Shown: in pieces, positions 36,301-46,699 of the stretch | Position numbering within the stretch: the stretch's first letter is position 1 | Layout of the letters: every line of letters begins with the position of its first letter | Source: Branchiostoma lanceolatum | Taxonomy: Eukaryota; Chordata; Leptocardii; Amphioxiformes; Branchiostomatidae | Direction: 5' to 3' | DNA: 64,000 nucleotides | Assembly (NCBI RefSeq): GCF_035083965.1 | Contig: NC_089726.1 | Span: forward strand, 10,545,501 to 10,609,500 | The notes under the pieces: generated by a model | Seen by the model: the letters and a program-made list of their open reading frames with translations, nothing else | What the model was told of the DNA's origin: nothing | Databases searched by the model: none | Made by a program: the position numbers and the translations under genes

Positions 36301-39300
36301 CCCAGGCAATTTGCTGGTGTCAGCATGGCCTCCAGTAGGTAACAGCACTTCTCAGCCACATCCTGCATCTGGAATCTGTGCCATTGGATATATGTCAAGA
36401 AGTAGTCTTACTTTACATCTTTTGGTAACAGAACTGAAATTTCTCGTAAACTTGGACAGTGATTTTACCTGACAGTGTATTTCTTAAATTTGCAGTGGGA
36501 CGGTAGGTCGATTGGTTTGTTGGTTTACTGTCAGTGTGTAATTACAAAAAAATTATAAATTGTGACATTTTAATGACCTTTCATGACCACTTTTTTTTAG
36601 TGGTGAGGGTAAATCAGTGACTTTTTCATTTTTGGTCCTTAGTTGGTCTTTCGAATTCCAACATGTAGCTTACATAATACATTGTAGATTGATTTAAACC
36701 TCCTTCCTTACATGAAGTGAAGAGTATCCTATGAATGCACAAAAATCTAACTACCGGTATACCACAGGTCTGTCCTAGTTTGTCTCAGATGTAAAGGTGC
36801 AGCACATCATGGTGCCCTCACCTGTGTGCAGCCTCCAGCAGGTGCCTGGCGTTGGCAGGTGTGACCAGGATGTTCCCAGTGTAGATGAAGCTGAGCAGGT
36901 CCTCCAGCACCTCGGTGTGCATGTGCAGGATGGACAGGTTGGCTCCTGCCTTCCCAAGCTGGAGTAGAGAACACAAATAAAGCAGTCAACAATTAAGATA
37001 AAAATGGCATTTTGGCAACATGCCACTATGATTCTTGAAGTAGATAGAAAAGAAAATACATTCCATTACAATTTCCTGAAGATATTTTTAAATTGTAAGT
37101 TTTGTGAAATATATGAATGAAGAAGGACAGTAGAGCAAGATCTAGAGTACAAAGCTTTATGAGTTTAGGATAGGAGGGGTCACGACTGTTGGCAACAGAC
37201 AAGAAACAATGGAAAACAATTGTACAATGACACGCCTCAATACAAATATTGACTAATATGATGCAAAGAAAAGTTAAAACATGCCTCCAGGTCCTCCAGC
37301 ATGAGGCGGAAGTACTGTGCAGACATCAGCACCGCCCGATGGCAGGGGAAGTCGCTGTCCTTACACTGCACCAACGTGATGTCTGTGAACTCACCCTTCT
37401 TTCTCAACTCATTCATTTTCTCCATGATCTGCAAGAAAATCAGGCTTATGTTTTTATGCTTGCTTTCAACAAGAGTACTTAAGTTTTTAAGATGTATCAC
37501 ATGAACAACTGTTCCATGATTGTCTTGTCTTATTGTATTATTCTAACTTTCTAGCACACAAATCCATTCACCAGATGCAAGGTTGGGATAGCTGACTTAC
37601 TCACTCACTTACTGTGTGAAGCTCACTACAGATTTGTTTAGACTAAGTTAGCGAACACCACATTTATGTGGGGAGGCATTACCCATTCCAGCCCACTGCA
37701 ACTCAAGTGGTAAACTCAGGATATATCCTGGTGACTGAGTGTTGAACGTTAAAAGGAAAAGTATCAATTTAGTAGTTATTGCTGGTATAATGACTCTAGA
37801 GTACATTATTTTGAGTGCTAGCTGATAAGGGGTCTTTTTTAGGTACATGTGCATGTAACGTTAGGAATACAATACTTAAACCATAGTCTGGCAATCTTTT
37901 TGGACAATAACCAGGGCATTTTGTTTTGGGGCCGTACCATTTTGTGGGCCTACCTGTATTGCCTGTCCATGGTTGCGGAAACAATAAATCCCCTCCTCCT
38001 CGCCCACCCCCGGCAGTGAGGTGGTAGATTCCTTGCTTGCCGATGCAGCCTGAAGCCCTCTCCTTCTTTTACTTAGTCGTGCTCTTGTCTTGGAGATGAA
38101 ATTTACAGCCCCCAGCTTCCCTCTACCAGCGACTGACCCACCTGCACCTGTAGATGTAGACGTATTATATTATCAAATTTTCTTTTTGGAAAGTGGTAAC
38201 TTGTAGCAACCTATTACAACAGGCTTTTTAAGAGACAAAAAATACATTTGTAAATTAATTTGTTGAGGCAATTTTCATTTTATACTAGGTGAATGATTGG
38301 AAATAAAGTTAAACAGAGATATGGTATGTAGAAAAATAAAACACTAATTAAGTGAAGGTATTAAGTTAAAGGTTCTTCAGCCTGGTTCCATGGAGTAGGA
38401 GAAACAGAACAGCTAAGTGGTTATAGTACATTGATATGTGTTTTCCCTTCATCATCATATTTTTCTTTATTTGGTTGCTAGTAAGTGCTAGAAGACAACC
38501 TATGTTTACTAAGCAGAAGTTGCATGTTATTGCTTTCCAAAAAAAACTTTCTCATTCTTGGTTGATCTTGCAAAATAAATTCAATTCTTACATTCTACAT
38601 GTATATAGCAGTTTGTTCAAGTTCCCATTTTACAGCTTACTAAGTCTAGCCATCTACATGTATTTCCTCTCAGAGAATTAAGAAATATGGTTGGAGAGGG
38701 ACAGTTTCGGAAAAGTAACCTTAAAGATTTGAAAACTGCAGGTGCACTTACCCATCTTCCAAAACGTAACCGATCCTTGAAAGTTGTGAAACTCCTGTCT
38801 TGTGTACGCCTTATTTCACAAGAGAGGTGTTTCAAAGCCTTCTACATGATGTATCCCATCAGCTTAACAGGAATTACGGCAGTGAGGACAGAATAGTATT
38901 TAGACCTTCCAGAAAGAATTCCCACCGTTGGCTTAGTGTTACTGTGTAGCATAGTCCATGGGTACCACTTCAGTGTGCAGCCTTCCGTACTGTTGTTATC
39001 CACACACTGGGGACAGGTGAGGAAACAGGTCTGCTCTAACCAAGGCTGAACCCTTTATCACTACACCACCAAGCAGAAATGTCTGAGTGCATAGAAGCTG
39101 CTTCCTCTGCACAGGGAAAAGTGACCCTCCATCAGTCTTGAGAAACTTGACCTTTCCTGTCTATAACCACAAGTCTGTGTAACAAACAAAGGCCTTGCTA
39201 AAGATGGCTTCCACGTGCACAAGTCTTCAATTTCCAAAACGTACAAGATTTAATTCATAGTTTTTCAGTTTAACAATTATGATGAACTTTAAGAGATCAA

Positions 39301-42300
39301 TAGAAATATGCAGTTCAGCTTGCTTTCTAACCCACCTTGTTTGCTTCTGTTATGTCACTCATCTGTAGATGCTTGGGAAGTCTGTTTCTTTTCTTAAGGA
39401 CATGAGTACCACACTTAACACCTTAAAACAAACAACAATTACAAATTGTAAATCCTTCAATAAATGACTGCATTTTCTGTGCATTCTAATGTAGATTGAG
39501 ACAATTTCATCTTCTTTAATTTGTTGTTGATCTGTTTTCCTGAGCAGAAATTTATGAATTAATGTTATATTCAAATCTATAGTACCTGAATTTTAGTTTA
39601 AAATCCCTAATGTTAACTTAAGTAACTGAAATGTTAAAACCTATTGATCTGTCACAGATTTGGTAGAGGATCATGCAAACAAGCTTATTGACAGTTCTTA
39701 AGTGGTTTCCTTTGACTCCTTAAGTCCCATTCAGGATATTTGCTCACCTGTTCCTCACACACAAGGTGCCCAGTTCTACAGGCATTGTGACTAATTGGGG
39801 ATTGGCTCTTTAATCCTGGTCAAGCATAATGCATCACAGTGACTGTGTACCCAGCCCATAGTTGTGAGATGACACAATCTAACTCAGTCTAAAACTACAG
39901 CATGTAGTACTGTAAATCCTGGGTCACCATTCTCTGTTAGTGGATTGTATCATGCACACTTATATTTCATGAATTACAATATAACATTGTTTAGATTATA
40001 GAGTGTTGCCCTTAATAAGACAGATTCCCTTTAATTTCCATCCTAAACTGTCTTAGGACTACCCTAAAATGGTCTGTGGCATGTACATGTGTATCATGCT
40101 AAACATTAGCCATTGACATGTGAGAAAATCATACTACATGTAGATTAATGATCACTTCGAGTATTCCTAATCTTTATGCCTTAAGAAATTTTGTTAAATC
40201 TCAAAATTTGTATTACTGTGTATCTGCTTCCATTGTTTACTTTCCATTTTGCAGAGAGTGCGGTGACACAGAGCAAGATGTAAATGCTGCTGAAGGGGAG
40301 GAAACTCAGTCAAACAAGCCTATTCTCAAGACAAGGTCAAGGTCAAATTCAAAGTCCGAGAAGAGGGTGAGCTTTGCTGAAGACACCAAGTCGGCAACTA
40401 GTGAGTCTTCTTCTGATAGTGAAGAAGAATCAGACAAAGACTCTGTAGTGGCTCTGAAAGAAACTGAAGATGAAAAGCTGGAGTCTACAGACAAGATTGT
40501 TGAGTTGGAAGGCGAATCTATTTCTGAAACAGCAACAACAAACTCCCAGGCTTCCCAAAAGCAACCTGGTGACAACCCTGTGCATACAAAGGTAGAAGCT
40601 ACTCATGTTGATGCAAAGATGGTAAACAAGTCCTCTCCTCAGTCTTCACCACCCAAACACAATAAGAAGAAAGCAGTTAAAGACCATGGAAGGAAAAAGA
40701 CTGTGGGTAAATCCTACAAAGACATTCCTGTGCAATTTTATGTGAAGCCAAAGCCAGAGCATCTTCCTGAAGAACAGTACAATGGTCATGAGGACACTCA
40801 ATCTGAAACATCTCTTGAAACAAAAAAAGATGCCACTATTTTGTTACAAGGAACTAAGAACTGCATCAGTTTGAATGAAATTAGGCCAACCTCCTTGCCT
40901 CTAGAAGAAGTAGTATTTTCAGAAGAGACAGAGCACTGGAATGAGAATGGGACAGTGATCTCCCCCATGGGGCAGGGACGGAGGAAGTGGGGGACTGTGA
41001 AGAACCCTCCACTAGATCTGGACATAGAGGAGAGTAGTCTGGGAGGCAACTATGTTGAACTTGAGGATGTTGGAACGATGGCAACTGACTCTGAGGAGCC
41101 CTTAGAGAATGGTGAGGTCATACTGGAGAGGCCAGCCAGGAGAAAATGGGGCAGTATTAAGGTATGTGCTGGCCTTAAGAGAATACTAATTTGCAGTTCA
41201 TTAGATTTTACCAGCACTAATCATTGATAGCATTTTCAATGGTTTGAGGTCCAGATTGAAGTTAGTTACTCTGACTTACAGTAATGTTTCAAGACTAATT
41301 AAGCTAATTGCAATATCTTGACCTGAAGTTGAGTGTGACATCTACATTATAGACATTATGCACTATAGTCAAATTGAATGTACAGTCAAACCTGTATTAG
41401 CGGTCACCTTTGCATAGCGGCCACCTGCCCATAGTGGTCACTTTTTGTCGGTCCCTTGGATTTTTCCCATTGACATAAGCATTAAGAATTAGGCTATAGC
41501 GGTCACCTGTCCAACGCGGTCGCGGCCACACGATTTTCGGTCCCGCGGGTCTGGAAACACTGCCGATAACGGTCACGGCGCATGGTCGCCGCAAGATTCG
41601 GGAACCTTCTTTCAAATCTCGGCAGAAAAAATTGTCATTATAGCTGCAGTGTTACCCATGAAAATGTTGTGCATGGTTTTATTTTGCTCCTGGTGTTGGT
41701 TTTGCATTTCCAAAACCGCTAAAGACGCCAGAAATTTGCAGACAAACAGAGCCTCTTGCGCGCGGTCCTAGCGGGACGCTTTGTTTACTTGGGTTACTTC
41801 ACTAGTTACTTCATGGGCGACCAGTTTGTTAAAAAAATACAGATGCCTTTTATCCTCTAAGAAAAGGTTATAAAGTCATCCATTCTTTGTATATTCTGTT
41901 CTCTTTATTCAAAGAACTTCTTTGACGAAATAAGTTTACATTTTGTACAATCTAATGTGGAGTAAAATCATAACTCACACATTGCAGCTGCACCCACATT
42001 ACAGTAGACTATCCCATGTACCTTTGACCTCACAGGAGCCATCTTGCAGCTGTTGTTTTTTTTCTCCCGGCAAGGAATCCGACCCAAACAGGCTGATTTT
42101 ACCGTGAAATTCCGCAATTATTTGCTGATAAATGATGTCGCCGCGCAATTGAAAATGACACGGTTGTCTTCGGCAACATTTTGGTCGCATGTGCTCCGGA
42201 TTGGGGGCGGATCGATGGATCGACTTGGACTTTATTTGCTTGTGGAAAAATCCGGACCTACCGAAAGCAGTCATCTTGAGCCGAGCATCGGGTCGTCTTG

Positions 42301-45148
42301 TGGAAGTGGTCGGTAGACCAAGTTTGACAACATGTATGTGAACAAGGAGGTTTTATGATGTGAATAAATGTTTCTCAGTGGGTACAGAAAACATGTGCCA
42401 CTTATTGCTCGTGAAATCAACCGTTTCTATAGAGCGGCCACCTGTCCATAACGGTCGATTTTGGCCAGTCCCTTGAGTGACCGCTATAGGCAGGTTTGAC
42501 TGTATATGATTGTACTATTTCTGTACATGGTTTCATGTGATGTAAATAATAGGAAGAATGAATTTTCAGGTGCCCCAGCCTCCAATGCTAGAGTCAGAGA
42601 GTCCAGAGATGAATGGGAGCATCACCCCTAAAGAAGAGGTTTCAGAGGTGTGCCATATGAATATATCATAATTTATTTATTGCACCATTATCTTTCCTTT
42701 ATTTTCAAATTTCCCATTATTTGCAATATTCCCATATTGTGACTGCTTAATCCGCTCAAACAGCAAAGACTGATGATCAAATGATCAAATGATACGACCT
42801 TCCATTGTCTTTGTCTTTGACTTGGTATTGTCAAGTCTCTTGACTGTCTTTTCGAGGTTGTTCATTGCTGATCATAAGTGTTTGTACACCACAGGAAACC
42901 TGTGTAGAGAAAGTCCATAATGGGCACAATGACTTTTGTGACACCTTGGCAAGAAGAACAAGGGTAAGATTATCTTTGATTATGTTTTGCCATAAGCTTC
43001 AGCCAACTTTAATGTAAGGGAAACATGTGTAGCTGTTTCATGCATCTATATCATAATCATTCTAAGACATTTAAAACAGATAAATCAATGTAGATTTAGT
43101 CGGTTACCAGAGTTTATAGAAGGAAATCATCTCCCTCATAGTGTGCTTGATCTGATGGTTAGCCATCTAACCTCTATCTGAACCTCCAGATATATAATAA
43201 TTAATTTCATTCCACTTGATCAGGTGGTGAACTTTATCCTGGACCTGTGGACCAAACGTAAGAGGCGTCTGCAAGCTGCGGACAGTCTGGCCAAGCCGGC
43301 GCTGCAGCTGCTGACGGAGGCTGGGTACGATGAGGAGGAGGTGTCGTCGCTGCCGGAGGACGAGAGGAACAGTCCGCTAGTGGTGTGGGACGCCGTGGCC
43401 TGCTGCAATGTGCTGGACACACTGTGTGCCAACAGGTCAGGATCAGCCCAATGTACAAGGCTCTACCCAGCTTGAATATTTTTCTGTCAGCCCTATTCCC
43501 ATTGATGGAAAGATCCTGCAATGGATCATTTTTTTCTGTCATCATGTACAAATTTCCATCATTTATTAAAATTTAACCATTTCTGTATCCTTACCCACTG
43601 ATTTTTGTCCGTGAAGGTTGACGAAATGGTCGTAATTTTTTTTGGTCATTTGAAGCAAAATCTGGCATCCAATAATGGGTGCAGGCTAGAGCCCTCATGT
43701 AACACTCATGATTAGACAATTGTCATGAAAGAATATCTTTATCTTGAGGATATGATGGTTTGTTGACAAGGATATTAGCAGCAAAAATTTCAAATATATG
43801 TAACCTTAATTATTATTTTGAGTGTCAGTGCATAACAGTTATACATGTAGCAGTGTACCAGAGTGCATATTTCAATGATTATGTACTTGTATCCAAATGC
43901 TGCTGACCAATTTTATGAAAGGTTCCTAGTCTGTCCTTTTCTCCTGTGAATAAATCCTTGTACCTCCCCTCTACTGCTCAGGTCCCACTGGTCTCTGGGC
44001 GTGGCTTCAAGACTTCTCCCCCAGGTGGAGGCCGTTCTGAAGCAGCAGTCTTCAACACGACTGGCTGAAAGGTGAGGGACCTGTCTCGTTTGGAGGATCA
44101 TTGTCATAACTCAAGGGCTTGTTTAGAAAACATCAGATTCTGCACCCTTCTATGAAGTTTGCTTACCTATCCCATATACATGAAAACAATAATGCAACAC
44201 TAGTTACCTTATATTAAAAGCAATTTAGAATCAAAGTTCAAATTTTCAAAGTTAAGTATCAGACTGTTATAACTTACAGTTATATTTCACACAAATAAAA
44301 ATGTGAAGCATTCTCTTTCAAATTACATTTATTCATGCACATCCAGTAACAAATGGATAGGTAGGATTTTCAACGAGCCCTTTTGAAATAAGAATTCAAA
44401 GTGACCAGTGTTACATTCTATTGCTTCTGTTTTACTCATAGCTGTACTCACTGTTGCATTCATCATGACCACCTACAAACTATCACACCGTCACACAACA
44501 TAATATCTAATATCTTGTTTATTTTGTACAGTGCTTTACAAACTGTGCAGCGTGTGCTGGTGCTGGTCCTGGACCGGCTGGGTACAGAGATGCATCCAGA
44601 GAAAAACGGTAATCACATATGTTTGTTTTCATCTATCATTTTCCAGAATGCTTTTATTATAGTTGATAGAAAAAGATGCATTGTGATGTTTTTCAGAAAA
44701 GTATACAAAGCGTAAATTTTTTTATTTCCTCCATATCCATGTACAATTTGTTCAGTCTGAATGTCAATGGGAACGAGAGTTCAAATCGGTTAATCAGATG
44801 CCTAAACCTCAGCTCAGCAGGGAGGCCAATCACTTCAGCTAACCTTTGGTCAGAATAACACAAATACTGGTCTAATGAGTTCTGCCTTTTGTTGGGGTGG
44901 TGAGAGTTGAAATACAGTCACAGTTTAACATCCACTCCTGCCATTGTCCAGGTGAGGTACCGTTACGTGATGCGGAGGCGCGACAGGTGTGCTGGACAAC
45001 GCTGCACAACATCCACCAGGCAGCCCAGCAGCTGCTGCATGATGGGATTCCCTCCCACGAGATGGAAAACGAGGCTGAGTGTCATCAGCTTCTGACGTCC
45101 ATCAAGGCACTCCTGAACCCCTTTATTGTCCCCCTGTCATCTGTTTGA
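21463..45148 (+). CDS. Large protein with degenerate FHA domain, helical repeats and PP1-docking motif
   Basis: Sixteen coding exons give 962 aa: 21463-21568, 22083-22256, 22739-22790, 24518-24734, 26499-26663, 27529-27735, 28321-28468, 28780-28800, 29470-29638, 40255-41161, 42570-42647, 42895-42963, 43224-43435, 43982-44071, 44532-44608 and 44952-45148. All are GT-AG and all phases agree. Residues 1-115 look like an FHA fold (VTIG, then SNKDVDIAI, then a CLVRVGRHGLFRF end) but lack the GR and SRxH phosphate-binding residues. Residues 120-419 are helical and leucine-rich, ARM/HEAT-like. Residues 420-750 are acidic and disordered, with a PP1-type RVxF motif KRVSF (456-460) and two RRKWG[TS][VI]K boxes near 661 and 714. 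Residues 775-962 are helical. A nuclear or cytoskeletal scaffold that recruits PP1 is an inference. I do not recognise the orthologue. Joining across the 10.6-kb intron rests on phase (2 to 2), so two genes remain possible. Confidence 0.7.
23799..23842. repeat. Perfect 22-bp tandem duplication
   Basis: The unit ATTTATTTGGGACATACGCA-TG occurs twice head to tail in an intron of the FHA gene. Confidence 0.85.
24343..24420. repeat. (CA)n microsatellite
   Basis: A CA-rich run with a few interruptions, about 100 bp upstream of an FHA-gene exon. Confidence 0.95.
26387..26460 (+). repeat. Interspersed repeat, CTTATCCAG...CCTTCATCAA family
   Basis: A direct match to 12370-12445. It ends ~40 bp before an FHA-gene exon. 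Confidence 0.55.
26914..27376. mobile_element. hAT-like nonautonomous DNA transposon, 463 bp
   Basis: The ends are TAGGGGTGGGCACCGGTAC on the left and GTACCGGTACCCACCCCTA on the right. The flanking 8-mers GTGGGATT (26906-26913) and GTGGGATG (27377-27384) match at 7 of 8 bases, the duplication length of hAT elements. The inside is low-complexity, built of ACCGGT and GGACCTGGACCTG repeats, and codes for no transposase. Confidence 0.75.
27627..27954 (+). repeat. 154-bp tandem duplication copying part of an FHA-gene exon and its donor
   Basis: The unit starts AGCTGTGCAGGGGGCCATGG at 27627, 27781 and 27935 (third copy partial). Unit 1 is the 3' half of the exon 27529-27735 plus 45 bp of intron. 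Unit 2 repeats the coding part with one base change near its start and keeps the GAGAAG|GTATG donor at 27890. An in-phase acceptor-like TGTGCAG precedes GGGGCC in unit 2. Confidence 0.92.
28780..28800 (+). CDS. 21-nt microexon of the FHA gene
   Basis: Seven codons' worth of sequence lies between TTATCAG and GTAAAA. It keeps phase 1 on both sides and adds a short LEYPEEG segment. Skipping it would keep the frame, so it could be a cassette exon. Confidence 0.65.
30595..38147 (-). CDS. BTB-BACK-BTB-BACK-Kelch protein (first exon not found)
   Basis: Exons in order of transcription: 38147-37954, 37428-37285, 36958-36822, 36375-36219, 35636-35509, 35126-34819, 34367-34214, 33876-33743, 33247-32128, 31804-31509 and 30767-30595 (stop TAG). 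Phases agree throughout and give about 980 aa. A basic N-terminal segment is followed by BTB 1 (EFTDITLVQC, FPCHRAVL, ending SFIYTGNI), BACK 1 (ANCLGLWQLADTL), a Lys-rich linker, BTB 2 (ELTDITVCCE, ending NYIYTGEI), BACK 2 (ANCIGMWQFAEAL) and six Kelch blades with double-Gly or similar turns (IYITGG, VYVVGG, LYVIGG, IYCTGG). It ends in a basic tail (RKKKKPAGK). BTB-BACK-Kelch proteins are usually substrate adaptors of Cullin-3 ubiquitin ligases; two BTB-BACK units are unusual. Two introns use GC donors (37284 and 33742). The start is uncertain: the upstream exon is missing, and the first Met in the assembled frame is at 37425. Confidence 0.8.
34370..34385. repeat. 16-base G homopolymer forming a polypyrimidine tract
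   Basis: On the - strand this is C16, placed directly before the AG acceptor of the exon that opens the second BTB domain (34367). Confidence 0.9.
35862..35946. repeat. Interspersed repeat, copy 1 (retroelement tail-like)
   Basis: The sequence from GACCCTTAC through ATGAAAAGCG, GCATGCAG and GATTTGA to AAGGTTCAAACAAAC matches 56511-56606 with about 75% identity by eye. On the - strand it would end a unit with AAAAG...TCATGATC...GAGG, like the 3' part of a LINE or SINE. The family is unidentified. Confidence 0.5.
38935..39075 (-). mobile_element. Candidate tRNA-derived SINE remnant
   Basis: On the - strand TTGGTGGTGTAGTGATAAAG and GGTTCAGCC resemble A and B boxes. They are followed by a body that shares the GGTACCCATGG/CACTGAAGT region with the SINE at 8552-8822. 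The match is decayed. Confidence 0.4.
41383..42502. mobile_element. Tigger/pogo-like nonautonomous transposon, 1.12 kb
   Basis: Ends CAGTCAAACCTG...TAGCGGTCAC and GTGACCGCTATA...CAGGTTTGACTG are inverted and flanked by TA on both sides (41381-41382, 42503-42504). CAGT ends and TA duplication are typical of pogo/Tigger members of Tc1/mariner. The arms hold many GCGG(T/C)CACC units. No transposase frame. It lies in an FHA-gene intron between 41161 and 42570. Confidence 0.8.
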
Positions 45149-46699
45149 AAAAGATTGGAGAAAGTGATGAAGTAACAAACTTGACATTATCCGGTTGAGG
45201 AAAGTTTAGACTTTTTTGTGTCTTTCAGAATCTGTAAAACAGTTTCTCTCAATTTTTCAGCATCTAGGCATACATGTGTCTAATAGTATGTGTTAAATAA
45301 AACTTATCAATTATGGACATGATTTTTAACTTGGACAGTTGGAGACAGAAAGTGTGACGTTTTTATATTGATGCAGCAAACAGATTTTTCATACTATTAA
45401 TTCTTCCAACATGCAGTAGTTTGATATCATACCTTTTACATGAAATTGCTACTCTTTGGTCAAGTGTACAATTTTGAACAAATGTGCAATTTTTCTATAA
45501 GATCATAACTTATATACGTTGAGTAAGTTCATTACTTATTCTTAACTGGCTATGGTTATTTCAGAAGGTCAGGGGAAGGCAGCAATTGGTTTATCAAATT
45601 TAAAGTCTGAGTTACAAAAATGCAATTTATTGATGGAGAATCATTAATATGAATATGGAGCAGTTCTGTTTTTAAGGCATTTTTTGCCATCCATGTTTGC
45701 ATTTTATCTCAGCTGTCATGTATCAAAGTAAGCAAATTTATAGATTATATACTCATTTATAAATGTTAATAATATATTGATTGGAGTTTTGGTAGATTGA
45801 TTTGCAATTATGCTACCAATGTTACTTTGAATTACTCCCTCAACATAGAACCACTGTTACAGAAATATATGATAAAGACGTTAGTGTAATTATATCATAC
45901 TACTGTATATTCATCTACATGTGATATGTGATAATTGTCAATAATGTAAACAAATAATGAAAGCTTTTTCTTTAGCATTGTAAATTACAGCTGCTGTATG
46001 TGCATTTGAAACTTGTAAATAATATTTGATTAGTAAATGATTGGTGAAAAATTCTAAATCATCAAATGTTTTATCATAACTTAAAAAGATGATGTTGCAA
46101 TTGCTGTGACCTATTGATAACCCAACTAGTTTTTTGCAAATAATGGCAGGACAACAACTTTTTTTGTATTTTCTTTTTGAGAAAGCAACTGATAGCAACA
46201 CATCATGAATGATTGTGTACTTTAGCTTTTAGTAAGTCAGATCTACATTACAAAAAAAAAGGTATTGCCATTCAAGAAAATAAGAGAATTAAGTCTTTTT
46301 TGTTGCAGTTTGAAAGACAAATCCTGAGCAACCACAGACATCACTTCATGCCTTTCTATATCATATAACTCAGCAAAATCCATATTACCTTGTTCTGGCA
46401 TGTCCATGATTACAAATATACTACTGGTATAAAATGAATGTTACTTTCTTCCTGCAGTGAAAGCATGAAAATAGTTGAACTTGGGGTTTGCAGCTATCAG
46501 AATTACAACAATTATTTTGTATTTCAATGAATAAACAACAGTGCACTCACTGTAGCCTCAAAATCATGTTATCTAACATTTACATTTTTTGGCAGTATCT
46601 AAAACAAACAAGTCTGCCATGCTTGATGGTGATAACAATTTTGACAGAATGATGATGAAGTTTGGAATCCCCTTACGGCTTACCCTTTCCCTTCCTCTC
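45149..46699. other. Convergent 3' flanks of the FHA gene and amine oxidase copy C
   Basis: AT-rich sequence with no coding signal. The two genes end facing each other 1.55 kb apart, so this is shared 3' UTR and intergenic space. Confidence 0.6.
45296..45301 (+). promoter_or_regulatory. Candidate polyadenylation signal of the FHA gene
   Basis: AATAAA lies 148 bp after the stop codon. Confidence 0.55.

Larger units (their letters stand above)
29639..40254 (+). other. 10.6-kb intron of the FHA gene hosting an antisense gene
   Basis: The donor AAC|GTGAGT and acceptor TTTTGCAG are both strong, and the phase joins as Thr-Glu. Between them lies the complete visible part of the BTB-Kelch gene on the other strand. 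From 38148 to 40254 I see only SINE-like debris and AT-rich sequence. A first exon of the Kelch gene should be there but was not identified. Confidence 0.6.
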
